This document shows positions 34,620-45,626 of a DNA stretch of 64,000 bases, in pieces. Made by a program: the position numbers and the translations under genes. Under the pieces are notes generated by a model. It saw only the letters and a list, made by a program, of their open reading frames with translations. It was not told the DNA's origin and searched no databases. This DNA is from Metaphire vulgaris (taxonomy: Eukaryota; Annelida; Clitellata; Crassiclitellata; Megascolecidae), in the NCBI GenBank assembly GCA_018105865.1, contig CM030859.1, positions 6,132,443 to 6,196,442 of the forward strand. Reading direction: 5' to 3'. The first letter of the stretch is position 1. Each line of letters opens with the position of its first letter.

Positions 34620-35215
34620 CTTCTTGGCATTCTCTGAGAACAAAGGCCCAAATCTGTGTATTTTGCTTTTTAAATGGAAACTTTGCATAAATCATCATCA
34701 GTCATGCATAATGTTCTGTCCTCAGCACACTGCAGTGCTTCAGTGGCTGTTAGTCCACAGTCATCACAGATTTGATGAAGCCAGGTGGTCAGTGGTCTTC
34801 CTCGAGGTCAATGCCAATCAAGGGCATCTGTGGCACCATCTTGGACAGATGCAGCCAGGCGTAGTGCGGCAGAGGCAGGTACTTTGATCGGGAGTCGTGC
34901 TATATGTCCGAAGAGACCAAGACGCCGACAACGATTTTGTGAATGCATAGTCTCCTGGCCAGATCATGAATAAATCTCATCATTGCGTACAAAGTTGAAC
35001 CACCTAACATTCAAGATCCGACGTTGGGCTTTTTGTGTGGAATGCCTCAATTTTCTGCCAGTCTCGCAGTTGTCTTCTGTGGTATATGTTGAAAATTTGA
35101 ACCTGACATTAGATATTTTATGTGAGAAAATTTGTAGAAATTTGTCATCTAACTGTCAAGGTGAATTTGACTGGTTTTATGAACATAGCATCATTGCTTC
35201 CTATACTGTTTAAGG
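34620..35215 (-). mobile_element. LINE C-terminal remnant
   Basis: Degenerate minus-strand coding with WLHQICDDCGL and ATEALQC-type pieces and upstream LGLFGHIAR-like text, resembling the C-terminus of RTE-like RT proteins. Many stops. The clade is uncertain. Confidence 0.5.
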
Positions 35216-35931
35216 TCTGATGACACTTTACAATTACGCAATGCTCGTTCTAATCTATTCCTATGCTGACATGCATCAGAAACACTCCTGTCTTTCAAAG
35301 TGAAGCCCAAGATAATATTGTAGATTTCCCAGTTTCTTTGATACTATAAATCTCTGATTAAATCATCTGTCATCGAAGCAACAATGAGATCATCAAAATG
35401 GATGGCCAATTACATGGTGTAAAAGTAAAAGCTGGACCAATGTTTGACATTTAATATCACACTGTATATTGTCTCATCTTTCACTTGCTCTGAATATAGG
35501 CAAAATTATTCGTTCTACAGTTGTATCCATTTTATGTGAGAATATCATGTAAGCTTTTGTTCCATTCATTAGCACCTTGTTTTAATCCATATAAACTTTT
35601 CTGTGACTTGCAGACTATTTGGTCACCATTTCTTTCATAGACTTCAGGTTGCTTCATATAAACTTCATGTGTTAGCTTTCCATTTAAATAGGCTGTTTTG
35701 ATATCATAATGTTTAACAATCATTTTGTTCCATCCAGCAATTGTCAGCAAATTATGTAAAGTAATTGCCTTAGCAGGAGCAAAAACTTCATTGAAATCAC
35801 TTCCATATTTTGAGAATAGCCTTGTGCAACAAGTCTTGCTTTGTGCCTGGTTACTTTACCATCTCATCTGTCTTCAGTTTATAAACCCATTTACATCCAA
35901 TTGCTGTCTTTCCTTCAGGTAATATAGTTAA

Positions 35932-36580
35932 CCCGTTCCCGGGTAACGCCGTTTATAAACAGCGCCCGAAAATCATAACGAAACGGGGATCGCCGTCTTA
36001 AGATGGTCTGAAGTGAACATTCGCTTTAGTTATTATCCATTCGCTAGATGGCATCTCTCTCTTTTAGCTAGTGTGACCTCTATAAGCAAAAAGAATACAT
36101 TTTATGTGACCGGGGGTGTAGGATTTTGACCATCATTTTGTCCTTGGGAAGTGTGAAGGTGAAGATGGCTACAAGAAAGCGTGCTGCCGTGCTCTCCATA
36201 ACTCCCCCAATTTGGGTCCGATCTTCAAAATTTTTGAACTAATCTGTTCCAATGACACCCAGCTACAACTTTGCTGCTGAACCTAGGGGGGTCACCACTG
36301 AACATTTTTTTATTGACCTTTGAACAAATTTTTTGGGAGGGGGTCATATTTTGGGCTGTAGAGTGGGCCCAACCCCCAAACATTTTTTTTGGCACGGATG
36401 GATAGAAAGAACAATAAAAATGCTAAACAACGGTGCAAACCTCATCTTTATAGCTTCTATATAGCCTGAAATATAGTAAGTTTAAAAAGTACATGTTCAC
36501 AGTTCATACGAACGCTTTTCCCCAAAATTAATTACCCCGATTGGTAACGTCTGTTAAAATTTAATTCCCCCTTTAACGGG
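35932..36580. mobile_element. piggyBac-type nonautonomous element, TTAA target
   Basis: It starts CCCGTTCCCGGGTAACGCCG and ends ctttaacggg, with TTAA at 35928-35931 and 36581-36584. 649 bp, non-coding, same family as 33127 and 16956. The inserted Copia frame resumes on both sides. Confidence 0.9.
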
Positions 36581-36752
36581 TTAAGAGTCCAAGTCTGATT
36601 ATTCTCTAATGACTATTTCTTTATTCATTGCTTTAATCCATTCCTCAGGATTTCCACTTGATAATGCTTCATTAACAGTCTTTGGTTCTACTTGATTAGT
36701 TATTACCTTATATGCAGTTTCAATCAATCATTCTGGTGTTTTTCCTTTATTA

Positions 36753-37441
36753 CGTATATACTCGCGGATAAGTCGAGAAATTTATGCCTTAAAATTCACA
36801 AAAAACGCCAAGTTGACTTATCAATGCAATTTTCCAAAGAATTTTTGTCAAGAAACTCAATTCTTAATGCATTACTGTGTCAAGCCATGTTGTGTCTATT
36901 TAAAGACGCTTCAGTCAAATGGGGGTAGGCGTCTGGCTCCTCCTCTCTCAACTGGGCACACAGTTAAGCAGTGATAGATTGGACCAATCAGATTCCGTTC
37001 AGAGTATAACAGACATTGTGGAAACAGATACCTCAAACCAATGACCATTGGCCTGTAAACAGATTGGACACGTTGGGAGGGGGAGGGAGGGGAACGGCAG
37101 TCTGTTTGACCGTGCATGCGACCTTGGCCTCTGTGTAACACAAATACTTTTGACCTGTAAACAGCCTGGAGACGTTGGGAGGGGGAGGTGAGGAGAGCGG
37201 CTGTCTGTTTGAATACACTGGCGACCTCTGTGTACCGCAAATAGGCCTACTTTTGACCTGTCCGGCCGTCTGTTTGACTCAATTGCAGTGCAGGTCGGCT
37301 ATTATTAGACAATATAACATATCTGTAAACCCCTACATTTCCTTGTCGACTTATAAGCGGGTCATAGCAAAATACATAATTTTTGACCAAAAAATGGGGT
37401 CGACCTATCTGTGAGGTCAACTTTACCGCGAGTACCTACGG
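36753..37441. mobile_element. Tc1/mariner-like nonautonomous element, TA flanks
   Basis: The ends CGTATATACTCGCGG and (complement) CGTAGGTACTCGCGG are inverted, with TA on both sides. The inner region holds two tandem copies of a unit with cgttgggagggggagg. Superfamily placement rests on the TA target and is tentative. Confidence 0.7.
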
Positions 37442-38009
37442 TAATTTGTTCTGAACATCGTAATGGGATAGGTTCTTGTTGTCTTTCTGGATTCATTCCT
37501 TCAGGTCTTTCTATTTCTGCCGTGTTTTGTATTTCCAATTCAATGACTGTTGATTGACTATCTTCATTCAATGTCTGAATTTCTTCTTTATAAAATTCTG
37601 TATCTTTTGATTCTGCCCAGTTTCCGTTTTTGATGTCTTTAATATGTGGATCTCCTTAAATAAAAGTAACGTCCTTACTGATGTATATACTCTGTCTATA
37701 TCTTTGTCCAATAGACGGATTAGGCCAACTAGCCAGAAAATCTTCTTGGGCTATTTATTTAGTGGGAGAATATTCGCTTTTGGCTTTTGCTCATCATTTT
37801 CCATGGTCAGTATATTTTGGTGCCTTTTAGGAAATTAGTTGCTGTTTCCATTAGTCTCTTATTTACGTCCTGGACATAAATAAGAGACTAATGGGGATGC
37901 TAGGACATAATTACTGAACTGGAGTAATCTTAATTGCCTGTAAAGCCAGTTTGAAAGTCTGAATCTTTATTAATATTATTATTGATTTGTGCACAATATG
38001 TCTTTGTAG

Positions 38010-38098
38010 ATCTCTTGGTAATTACGGTTGCTACAGAGGCAAATGATGGTTACTTTCGGTTTATGTCATCTACTTCAAAACATAAATATCAAGTGAAA
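38010..38098 (+). CDS. PLOD: PLOD exon 2: start of GT domain
   Basis: Acceptor TTTGTAG precedes and donor GTAAGT follows. The 89 bases give LLVITVATEANDGYFRF and on to KYQVK, matching the first beta-strand region of the LH glycosyltransferase domain (LLVITVAT in LH3). The V-A-T triplet is the UDP-contacting segment in the family. The exon ends in phase 0, and exon 3 continues directly with VLGMGHMWKGGD. Confidence 0.93.
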
Positions 38099-38407
38099 GT
38101 AAGTTTTCAACATGATCAAGATCATGATGATGGGAATGATAATTGTCATTGTCATTTAATGTGATGTGGGACTTTTATGGTGCACCAATGCACTTGTCAA
38201 CATCAACTGAGCATTTGCAATATAAATAGCTAGTTTACTTTCTTACTTATTTTACTTGCATATTTTATTCCTATTCAAAAGTGCTTCCAATTTTAAAGTT
38301 GCTCGATTAGAAAATGAAACGTTAGTTTACCTATTGAACTGAGTCAAGGGTAAGAAGTCAGGCAAGAGTAGATGGAAACAACCCATTCCAGAGAAATGGT
38401 CCAGTTA

Positions 38408-39057
38408 CCATATTTTTGCACCTAAAAGGCGCACCCATGTATAAGACACACCCGATTATAAGATGCGGGTTTTGATGATTTGTGTTTTAAGAATTATGGA
38501 TACGACGCCCCCTTACATAAGACACACCAAAAGAGTCAAATGCTGAGTCTCTATTCAGTTACCTAGTTAATTACAATCCTATCTCACCTGAATGTGGCTG
38601 CTCACGGAGAGCAAGAGATAGGAGAGAGGATGGAGAAAGAAGGGAGGGTAGGAGAGAGAGATTGCCTTGAATTGGAATGGGTCCGTCAACTGTCATAATG
38701 TGAAAATAGACCTACATCAATAATTTAAACATCTAGCACTAAATCTTTATTCAGTAATCTGACCAATTACTATCATCTTTCATTCCCATGTCACTGCCGG
38801 CTGAGAGAAAGACAGACAGACAGACAAACAGACAGACAAACACAAAAAGAGACAGAGAGAGAGAGAAAGATCACCTTGAATTGGAAAGGCTTCCCTCCAC
38901 TCATCAACGTCATCAACCGTCATATAATGTCTGTACATAAGTTGCTTAACTGTCCATTGTGGAATCTATTCAGAATTCTAAATAATTGCAATCCTCATTC
39001 ACTTAAATGTCACTGCTGGCAAAGAGAGTGAGAGACACAAGCAGAGAGAGAGAGAGA

Positions 39058-39109
<52 letters not shown>

Positions 39110-39310
39110 ACCTTGAATTGGAAGGATTTCCCTCCATTGTTTCTACTTGCATCTGTGTGCAGTCTTGAATTTATTTATTGATGATGACATAGAGGCCAGT
39201 TCTTCGTTTTCCAAAAAATTAGATAAGACCCCCCTGAATATAAGATGTATCAACGGGGCTAATTGTGTAAAAACTCGTATGACATGCGTCTTATATGTGC
39301 AAAAATACGG
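38408..39310. mobile_element. Tc1/mariner-like nonautonomous element in intron 2
   Basis: The ends CCATATTTTTGCACCTAAAA and (complement) CCGTATTTTTGCACATATAA are inverted, with TA at 38406-38407 and 39311-39312. Similar CCGTATTTTT...ATAAG-CGCACC termini are known from Tc2/Kanga-like elements (from memory). It contains about three diverged tandem blocks ending tcaccttgaattggaa and a (GA)n run at about 39040-39107. Confidence 0.8.
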
Positions 39311-39339
39311 TACTCTGAATAACCAATATTTGGTAAGAG

Positions 39340-40165
39340 CAGTATGTAATGTAATGTAAATGAATATTTATATAGCACCTCTTCTGAAGAATTGCACAGA
39401 AGCGCTCCTGCTGTGATTACTGCATATTGATAAAAAGATGAGTTTTAAGTCTTTTTAAAAAGATGGCCATATAATAGAATCAGGAGTTGCTAAGCCACAC
39501 ATACTGGTGTCAAGAGCATTACAGAGGATAGGTCTGACTGACTCAAAACTTTGTTTCAGGCAGTGTTTATTCTATGCCTTCTCTGGGGGGGATTTCTCTC
39601 CAAAGTTAAAAATTCTCCCCCCAATTTTTTTATATGTTGCATGGGGAGATGGAAATCCCCCCAAGTGTGGCAACGGGGGGGGGGTTATTTTTATTGGAGA
39701 GGGGAAAAATGTAAGGATTACAACATTTCATTTTTGCTTGTCAGGGCATTTAAGAAGAGTAGAAGGGTTAGAAGGGTAAAAAATATTAGGAAGGTTGAAA
39801 GGATGACCTTTTTTTTGCTTATCAAGATTTTTGGAGACTCAGACCTTGTCCTCCCAAACATTTCAAAATCCCCTCCAATGTCAAGGTGGCTAGAATAAAC
39901 ACTGGTTTCAGGAATAAGGAGGTTCGTGTTTGGGGCACACTGAGGAGACCTTGACTTGTGGACCAAAGACATGGCTGACCTATGATAGAGTTAAGAGGAT
40001 GGAGTAGCTCTGATAGATATGATGTAGCGGGGACCAATGAGAGAAAGTGCATCATTGGGCTCAAGTGGGCTTTCGTTCAATCTGATATCGTTTTGTTCAT
40101 CTAATTTGCAAAGGTTGTCAAAATCACTTTTCATTATAAGTGAGATAAAAAGATGAGTTTTAAGT
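39340..40165 (-). mobile_element. Older L2-type LINE 3' fragment, same family as 25941 and 61399
   Basis: The complement matches the 3' region of copies A and B (tcaggagttgctaagccac, cttctgaagaattgcacag). A hAT-type MITE interrupts it at 39561-39904. Confidence 0.8.
39561..39904. mobile_element. hAT-type MITE, CAGTGTTTATTCTA family
   Basis: The ends CAGTGTTTATTCTATGCC and (complement) CAGTGTTTATTCTAGCCAC are inverted. An exact TSD GTTTCAGG lies at 39553-39560 and 39905-39912. It carries two TTTGCTTGTCAG-type blocks (39731-39744 and 39802-39826). Confidence 0.92.
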
Positions 40166-40169
40166 CATT

Positions 40170-40350
40170 TCAAAGCCCGTTTGGGTCCGAAAGCCCAAAA
40201 GGAGCCATATGCCCAAAAGGAGCCGTATGCCCAAAAGGGGCCGTAGGTAACACTGGAGGGCGCATCCCCCTGAGAGACCAAATCCCAAAAGAGTCGTAGG
40301 GCATTATGGTGTGCAGCCCCCGTGGTGGGGAGGGGGCAAGACCACCCAGT
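40170..40350. repeat. GCCCAAAAGGAGCCRTAT tandem units
   Basis: Three to four 18-bp units at about 40188-40246 in an otherwise unassigned block. 40351-40890 to exon 3 shows only AT-rich intron sequence. Confidence 0.7.
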
Positions 40351-40890
40351 GAGCACATAGGAAAAATTTTAAATGATAATCTATGCATTCACATTACATT
40401 TTCAGATTTAAAAAATTGTTACATGTAATAATATGAACTTTTGCAAAAAATCGGGGAAGGAGATAGCCACTCTCCTCCGTCATTTTTGACGGGTTAACAG
40501 CTAGTTATTAAATAAATTAGTATGTCCAAAGAGACAGTGTCCTCTCTTTTATACTGTATAGGGTAGATCAAATATTTCTAAAAATAGGATCCCAGACGAA
40601 ATAAATTGCTGATTATGAAATTTATGCAATTATAAAAATTATGCTTGGTCTTTTATTTTAGAATTTTTCTTCTCGTAAGTTTCATATTACATTATTTGAA
40701 TACTTCTTATCTGTTGATGAATATGAATTGAATATTGGTGACTATTCTGTTCTAAAATCTATTTGAATGTTAGCTTGTTATCCAATTATACTTTCATACT
40801 GTGTGTGTTCATTTAAATGTGAATTTATTGAATGTGATGTGTACATTAGAATCATATTGTTCAAAAATCGGAAGTTTTGCTGAATTGCAG

Positions 40891-41027
40891 GTTCTTGGAA
40901 TGGGTCATATGTGGAAAGGTGGCGATGTTTCTCGTTATGCTGGAGGTGGTCAGAAAATTCTCCTTCTCAGAGATGCTCTTGAAGAGTTCAAAGAGAATGC
41001 AAATCTTGTTATAATGTTTGTTGATTG
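40891..41027 (+). CDS. PLOD: PLOD exon 3: GT domain core
   Basis: The acceptor is GAATTGCAG and the donor GTAAGA. The 45 codons include LGMGHMWKGGD, AGGGQK and NLVIMFVD, which align without gaps to LH3 (LGLGEEWRGGD, VGGGQK, MIIMFVD). The last aspartate is the first metal-binding Asp of the D-x-x-D motif. Two leftover bases (tg) join t of exon 4 to make cysteine, where human LH3 has serine. Confidence 0.95.
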
Positions 41028-41059
41028 GTAAGAATAATATATCAAAGTTCAAAGAACAA

Positions 41060-41255
41060 TTTTGCTGCTGTCAGAAACCAACAGGTTTCTGACAACAAAC
41101 CAACACGTTTCTCATTCGTTTGTTCGTTCGTTAGTCCGTGAGGACGACGGAGGTCCGTTGTGCCAATCTCGTGTTGCAGGAGTTGTGTCCACGACTGATG
41201 GCTGCCCAGTGTGTAATCACTTCTGCCATCTTCCCACTCCACAGTGACTAACATA
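41060..41255 (-). repeat. SINE-like or structured repeat with hammerhead-like stem II
   Basis: The minus strand ends in an acgaacgaac run (complement of 41119-41132), like a SINE tail. On the + strand 41133-41147 reads AGTCCGTGAGGACGA, identical to a common hammerhead stem-II block. CAACACG (41101) and CGTGTTG (41170) could pair around it. The hammerhead core CTGATGA and GAAA are not present, so ribozyme function is not supported. Confidence 0.35.
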
Positions 41256-41259
41256 TATG

Positions 41260-42330
41260 GTCAAGAGAGCTGACAGTTGAAACATGTTTTCCACCATTTT
41301 CCACTTAGGCCTCGGTTTTTATGGTAACCATTGTCGAGATGTGTAAAGACTAAGTTTGGGGAGGGGGTCAGGCATTCAATAGGGGGCATGGGTTCCTTGT
41401 GGAGCCGCCAATGGTCCACCGTCATTTGTATGATTTCCAGGAGTGGCATATGTCTGGAGAGTCTTGATGAAAGTTCTAGCAGTAATCTTCCATCATGGGA
41501 GTGTCCCACCTTCCCTGATATCTTTCTTCCATGACTTTTATATCTTGGTGAGGCCTTTCACTTTGCTTTTCACCCATATTGCCTAAGTTTTCTATGCTGG
41601 TAATGGATCTTTATGTTCATATTGCAGCCAGGCTTATTAAAATTTGTGAGCGTTGAATGAACTAGATCAAAATAATTGTCTGACTGTTCTCTAGGAAGTT
41701 TTTGACAACTTCAACAAAAGACGTCCAGGGGCAGGTTTCATTTCATAATCAATAAAGTTCACATCATTTATGAGCTGCCTTATTTTGGGATTATAAAAAT
41801 CCAGGCTTTCAGCTTTTCTTTGATAACTTCAGGAAATATACACTATATATAAGCAAACATGAACCTTCTTTGTTCAAAACCATCATCACAAATTGTTTTA
41901 TAAGACCTAAAATGACATGTAGTGGTGACAAAATTATTTTGTCTATGTCAGCCAATGGCTCGCTGACAACATTTTATTGTCTAACTCTAATTTCTTCTCT
42001 CAATGGACACTGGTTTCAACCAATGTTCATGTTTAGCTCTACTGTCCCATTTGCAAAGAAAGCATGGATATTTTGTATGGCCACTTTGCTGACCAAGAAG
42101 AAAGTTCACCATCTTTAAATCTACATAAATCACCCACTGATGTTCTTGATAAATGTTACTTCTTCATCCACAAATACCTCAAAGCAATCTCGTGAATTGT
42201 GCTTATCCAATTGAATAATATAATTTATCATACTGCACACATTTCAATTCATTTCTTCTAGAAGTGTAAGACCCTTAATGTTATTAACAAAGACCTATAG
42301 ATGAGAGCTACAAAATTAATATAGATAATT
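41260..42330 (-). pseudogene. Decayed TE-associated hypothetical protein gene
   Basis: Minus-strand frames with stops contain VDLKMVNFLLGQQSGHTKYP followed by CFLCKWDSRA, then KIILSPLHVILGLIKQFV, GCNMNIKIHY and KVMEERYQG-like text. I recall this arrangement (KYPCFLC.WDSRA, LPPLHIKLGL.KQFVKA, GCNMSLKIHFLHSHL, MEKRYQGKW) from a recurrent uncharacterised family in invertebrate genomes that behaves like a mobile-element gene. Function unknown. Copy broken by frameshifts. Confidence 0.55.
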
Positions 42331-42362
42331 ATTATCATGCACTACCAATACATACATACATA

Positions 42363-42450
42363 CATAATATATATATATATAGCGCCATGACCGCTCCTGC
42401 TTCTTCCAGCTCCGGCAAATCCGGGAATATATATATAATATATATATTCA
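42363..42450. repeat. (AT)n-rich tract
   Basis: Interrupted TA runs on both sides of a short GC-rich insert (gctcctgcttcttccagctc). Further TA runs lie at about 42890-42912 and 43250-43274. Confidence 0.8.
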
Positions 42451-42870
42451 TCTTATATATACTCTCAAGACTGGATTATAGTCTCCTTCTTGGACTACCT
42501 GGGAACCATAGTAGACTTCAGGCAGTCATCAATGCCTCGGCTCGGTGCAGGATAATGTTACACCTGTGCTAGGGACAAGCTCCATTGGCTTCGGGTCCCA
42601 GAGCAATACAAGCGGTGTTGGTTAACTTTTCGTGCTCTTCGGACCCAGCCTGTATATGCCTAATAGCCAATCATTGGCTGATTCATGCTGAACAACGTTT
42701 CAATCCGCCAGGACGCCACCTAGCCAAGCTCTGTGGTGGAACGCGCTCCCTGATGCGCTGGCCGGGATTACTTCACCTGAAACGTTTGCAAAGAGCTGAA
42801 AACGCATTTGTTCAAGTTGACTGTTGACTGTACAGCGCTTTTGGTTTTGGCGATATGTTCGCGCTTCTTC
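42451..42870 (+). mobile_element. CR1-type LINE 3' remnant
   Basis: Coding traces (LSRLDYSLLLGLPG, ggacaagctccattggctt, tgttggttaacttttcg) and UTR text (tgtacagcgcttttgg). Heavily decayed. 42913-43250 downstream is unassigned. Confidence 0.65.
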
Positions 42871-43319
42871 ACAAATCGAATAATAATTAAAATATATATA
42901 TATATATATATATGGCCATTTGTGACGCTGCAGTGCAGGATAATACTAATCCAATACCTATACCTTTTTGAATTCATGCTGAACAACGTTTAAAATGCGC
43001 CACGTAACGTTAAGTTCCTCGTTAAAGTCACGCAACTGTGGCCATTTGTGACGCTGAACATTTTTGTTACCAAAATGTACGTTAATACGCAATTGTTACC
43101 AATAGCAACGCGCCGCACGCCAACCCCTCTGATGCTGCAATGACTCGACTAAACCGTGTTAAACTACGATTCTACGAACAATTGTTACCAATAGCAACGT
43201 CGTCTTCGAACATCGTCCACCAACGCATCGCGACGTAAGGACTAAACGGTCTATATATATATATATATATATATGCTAGCTATTTACCGTATATTGCACC
43301 TGTTCATTAGATGCTAACA

Positions 43320-44300
43320 AGCACAAATCAATGTCAATAATAAACACAGTTAAAGAGATGGGTCTTCAGCTGCCTGCAGAAAATGACAGGCGACTTTAGG
43401 TTCTGTAGCACTGGTGGAAGGCGTTCCAAGCATGGGTTCCAGCGTACATGAAAGCTCATCTCACGACTGCCCGGAGACGAGGTTTGTGGTATTGTCTGGT
43501 ACAGGCAGTAAGCCTGGTCTACTCACTCTACTGCTGGCAACTGATGTTGGCTGGAGCAGATCGGTCAGCTAGGTCAGGCATAGACCATGCAGTGTGCACA
43601 GGGCCGCCGGGAGGGGGGACAGATGGGGCAATTGCACAGGGGTCCGGCGGCCTGCAGGGGCCCGGTGATGATGATGTATTAACTGTATTAATTGAACCCT
43701 GAAAAAACTGACAAGGAAATAAAAGGTCATCTTCTTGTCATGAGCACAGGGGCCTGGGGAATGTCAGGGGACCCGGGCTGATCATGTTAAGTAATCAAGT
43801 AATCTCCTTTTTTAAAAGTAGCGAGAAGCAAAAAAGTCACTTTTTCACACTTGCTTGTTACGGGTAACGGCATGGATCTGGAAAATTCTGTTTTGAAAAA
43901 GACCGACAAGCAAACAAATTTTTGCACAGGAGCCCGCAAATTTTCTCGGCGGCCCTGCATGTGCAGAACATCAGCATTCACAGTTCATATTGTATCTGTG
44001 GCTGGACAGGAAGCCAATGAAGGCCACGAAGCACAGGGGTGACTTGGTCTCTAGGTTTCTGGTCAGGCACTAGTCATGCAGCAGCATTTTGTACGTGCTG
44101 CAGAGTGGTCAGTGTAGACTTAGGAAAGCCGGCAAGGACAGGATTACAGTAGTCTATTCTGAACAGGACAAACGCAGAAACCAGATGCGAGATGACTTCG
44201 TTACCAATCTGGGACATATGGCCGTATCTCAAAAAATATAGCTGATGGAGAAATTCTGATGCTGTATTTGGAATCAGCACCCTAACTATACCAATAAGCA
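43320..44300 (-). mobile_element. L2/CR1-type LINE remnant split by a MITE
   Basis: The minus strand encodes HLVSAFVLFRIDYCNPVLAG and KSTLTTLQHVQNAAA (about 44190-44074). Decayed C-terminal coding runs down to about 43340. Interrupted at 43599-43957. Confidence 0.72.
43599..43957. mobile_element. hAT-type MITE, CAGGGCCGCCGRGA termini
   Basis: The ends CAGGGCCGCCGGGAGG and (complement) CAGGGCCGCCGAGAAA are inverted. Flanks AGTGTGCA (43591-43598) and CATGTGCA (43958-43965) agree at 6 of 8. It contains ctgacaaggaaataaaaggt then catcttcttgtca (43707-43740), a reverse-oriented form of the shared module. Confidence 0.82.
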
Positions 44301-44510
44301 GGACTAAAAACTTCTAAGGCACAAGACAAAAGTTTTTTGTAGCACTGCATATTTAGACCTTGTTGCACTGTGTAATTAGGCCTATCATGCATTTCCAATC
44401 TGGGCTGATAGAGAAAATCTGTTGCCATATTTGGAACCAGCACCCTAAATATACCAAGAAACAGGTCTAGCTTCTAAGGCACCAGACAAAATTTTTGTTT
44501 TATTTTTCCC
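44240..44510. repeat. About 165-bp diverged tandem duplication
   Basis: tttggaatcagcaccctaac (about 44268) and tttggaaccagcaccctaaa (about 44433), each followed by cttctaaggcac and agacaaaa. 44511-44814 has no gene. Confidence 0.75.
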
Positions 44511-45399
44511 TATGTTATCCTCTTCTGACTTGGACTCTAAAATGCATTTCTGCAGCATGAAAACCTTTCCAATTTTCTTCATTAACTCTCACAACAACTG
44601 CAAGGTAACAGGTTATGTTCTAACGGTTTGATTGCTATGTGTAAATTCAATTAATTTATTTTTCTTTGGTAAACTGCTTTCAGAATACTTGTTTTGCAAT
44701 CAAGAAGTATAGACCATCCCCTGGATTTTCAACTACAAATTACCATGGACAAGATCTTTGACTGATTTCATACTGAGCAACAATCAACTGGTGCAGATGC
44801 ACCATTAATAATGTGATTTAAAGTGGTTTAGGAGGCTAAGTAAGCCTGTGTGAAAACCACTGATGTAACCATCTGCATTCAATAACATAGTTTATCGAGA
44901 TAGCCTTTGAATCCGTTTACTATTTCAACTGTCACTCTGACCTCGACCATACTGTTTCATTTGTCCACAACCCTTGCACTAAAATTTTTTTCTTTCTTGG
45001 ACCCTGCTTAAACAATTTGGACTCTGCTTAAACAATTTGCATTTGTGGCCTCTTGTGCTGCTATAGTGTGCCAATGTAAAGCATCGATCGTATGGCACAT
45101 CTACTTTCCCAGTCATTATTTTGTATGTTTCTATCAAATCCCCTCTCTCTCCTCCTTTCTAATGTTGTCAGTTCACAAAATTAAAGTCTTTTTTTGTAGC
45201 TTAAATTATGGCATCCATTGACCATCTTCGTTGCTCATCTTTGCACTTTGTCTAAAAGCTCTGTATCTTTTTTCAAGAATGGATTCCATGCCTGAACACA
45301 TTATTCCAGATGAGGCCTTACTAATGACATAAAGTTTTATGATTATATCTTTGTCTCGACTCACTATTGTGCTTTTCATCATTCCCAACATTTGGTTTC

Positions 45400-45582
45400 T
45401 GTTATGTTCTTTCTTTTAAGTGACTGAATGAACTCGGATTACTATAAGAAAGTTACTTTTATTCAAAATACAAATGAATGTCTTAATCAAGCTGTGTTCG
45501 CAAATGTCCGCTCCCGCCTGAAGCTACGAATTTTCATAGCGCTAGAAATACACATTGTTATAGCGCTATTATAATCCTGACA
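45400..45582 (-). repeat. 3' LTR of Gypsy element B
   Basis: 183 bp. The adjoining purine tract (complement of ctcccttac) marks the 3' end of the minus-strand element. Confidence 0.93.
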
Positions 45583-45626
45583 TCTCCCTTACAAAGAAAA
45601 GAGTCAAGTAACATAATCCTGAAATT

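Larger units (their letters stand above)
35220..37850 (-). mobile_element. Ty1/Copia-type LTR element remnant, split by two DNA elements
   Basis: Minus-strand pieces in order: a poorly conserved linker (37850-37442); EPKTVNEALSSGNPEEWIKA and NKEIV (36740-36585); KTAIGCKWVYKLKTD and VKHYDIKTAYLNGKLTHEVY, VCKSQKSLYGLKQGANEWN (35927-35530); HFDDLIVASMTDDL (D-D catalytic box, about 35400). This is the order of a Copia RT. LTRs were not located. Split by the elements at 35932 and 36753. Confidence 0.85.

Noticed and set aside
37009..37240. Paired minus-strand frames with VYRSKVFVLHRGQ-like text
   Set aside because: They come from an internal tandem duplication of a Tc1/mariner-like nonautonomous element; no domain recognised.
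41133..41147. Active hammerhead ribozyme
   Set aside because: The stem II block is present but CTGATGA and GAAA are absent, so only a weak note is kept under findings.
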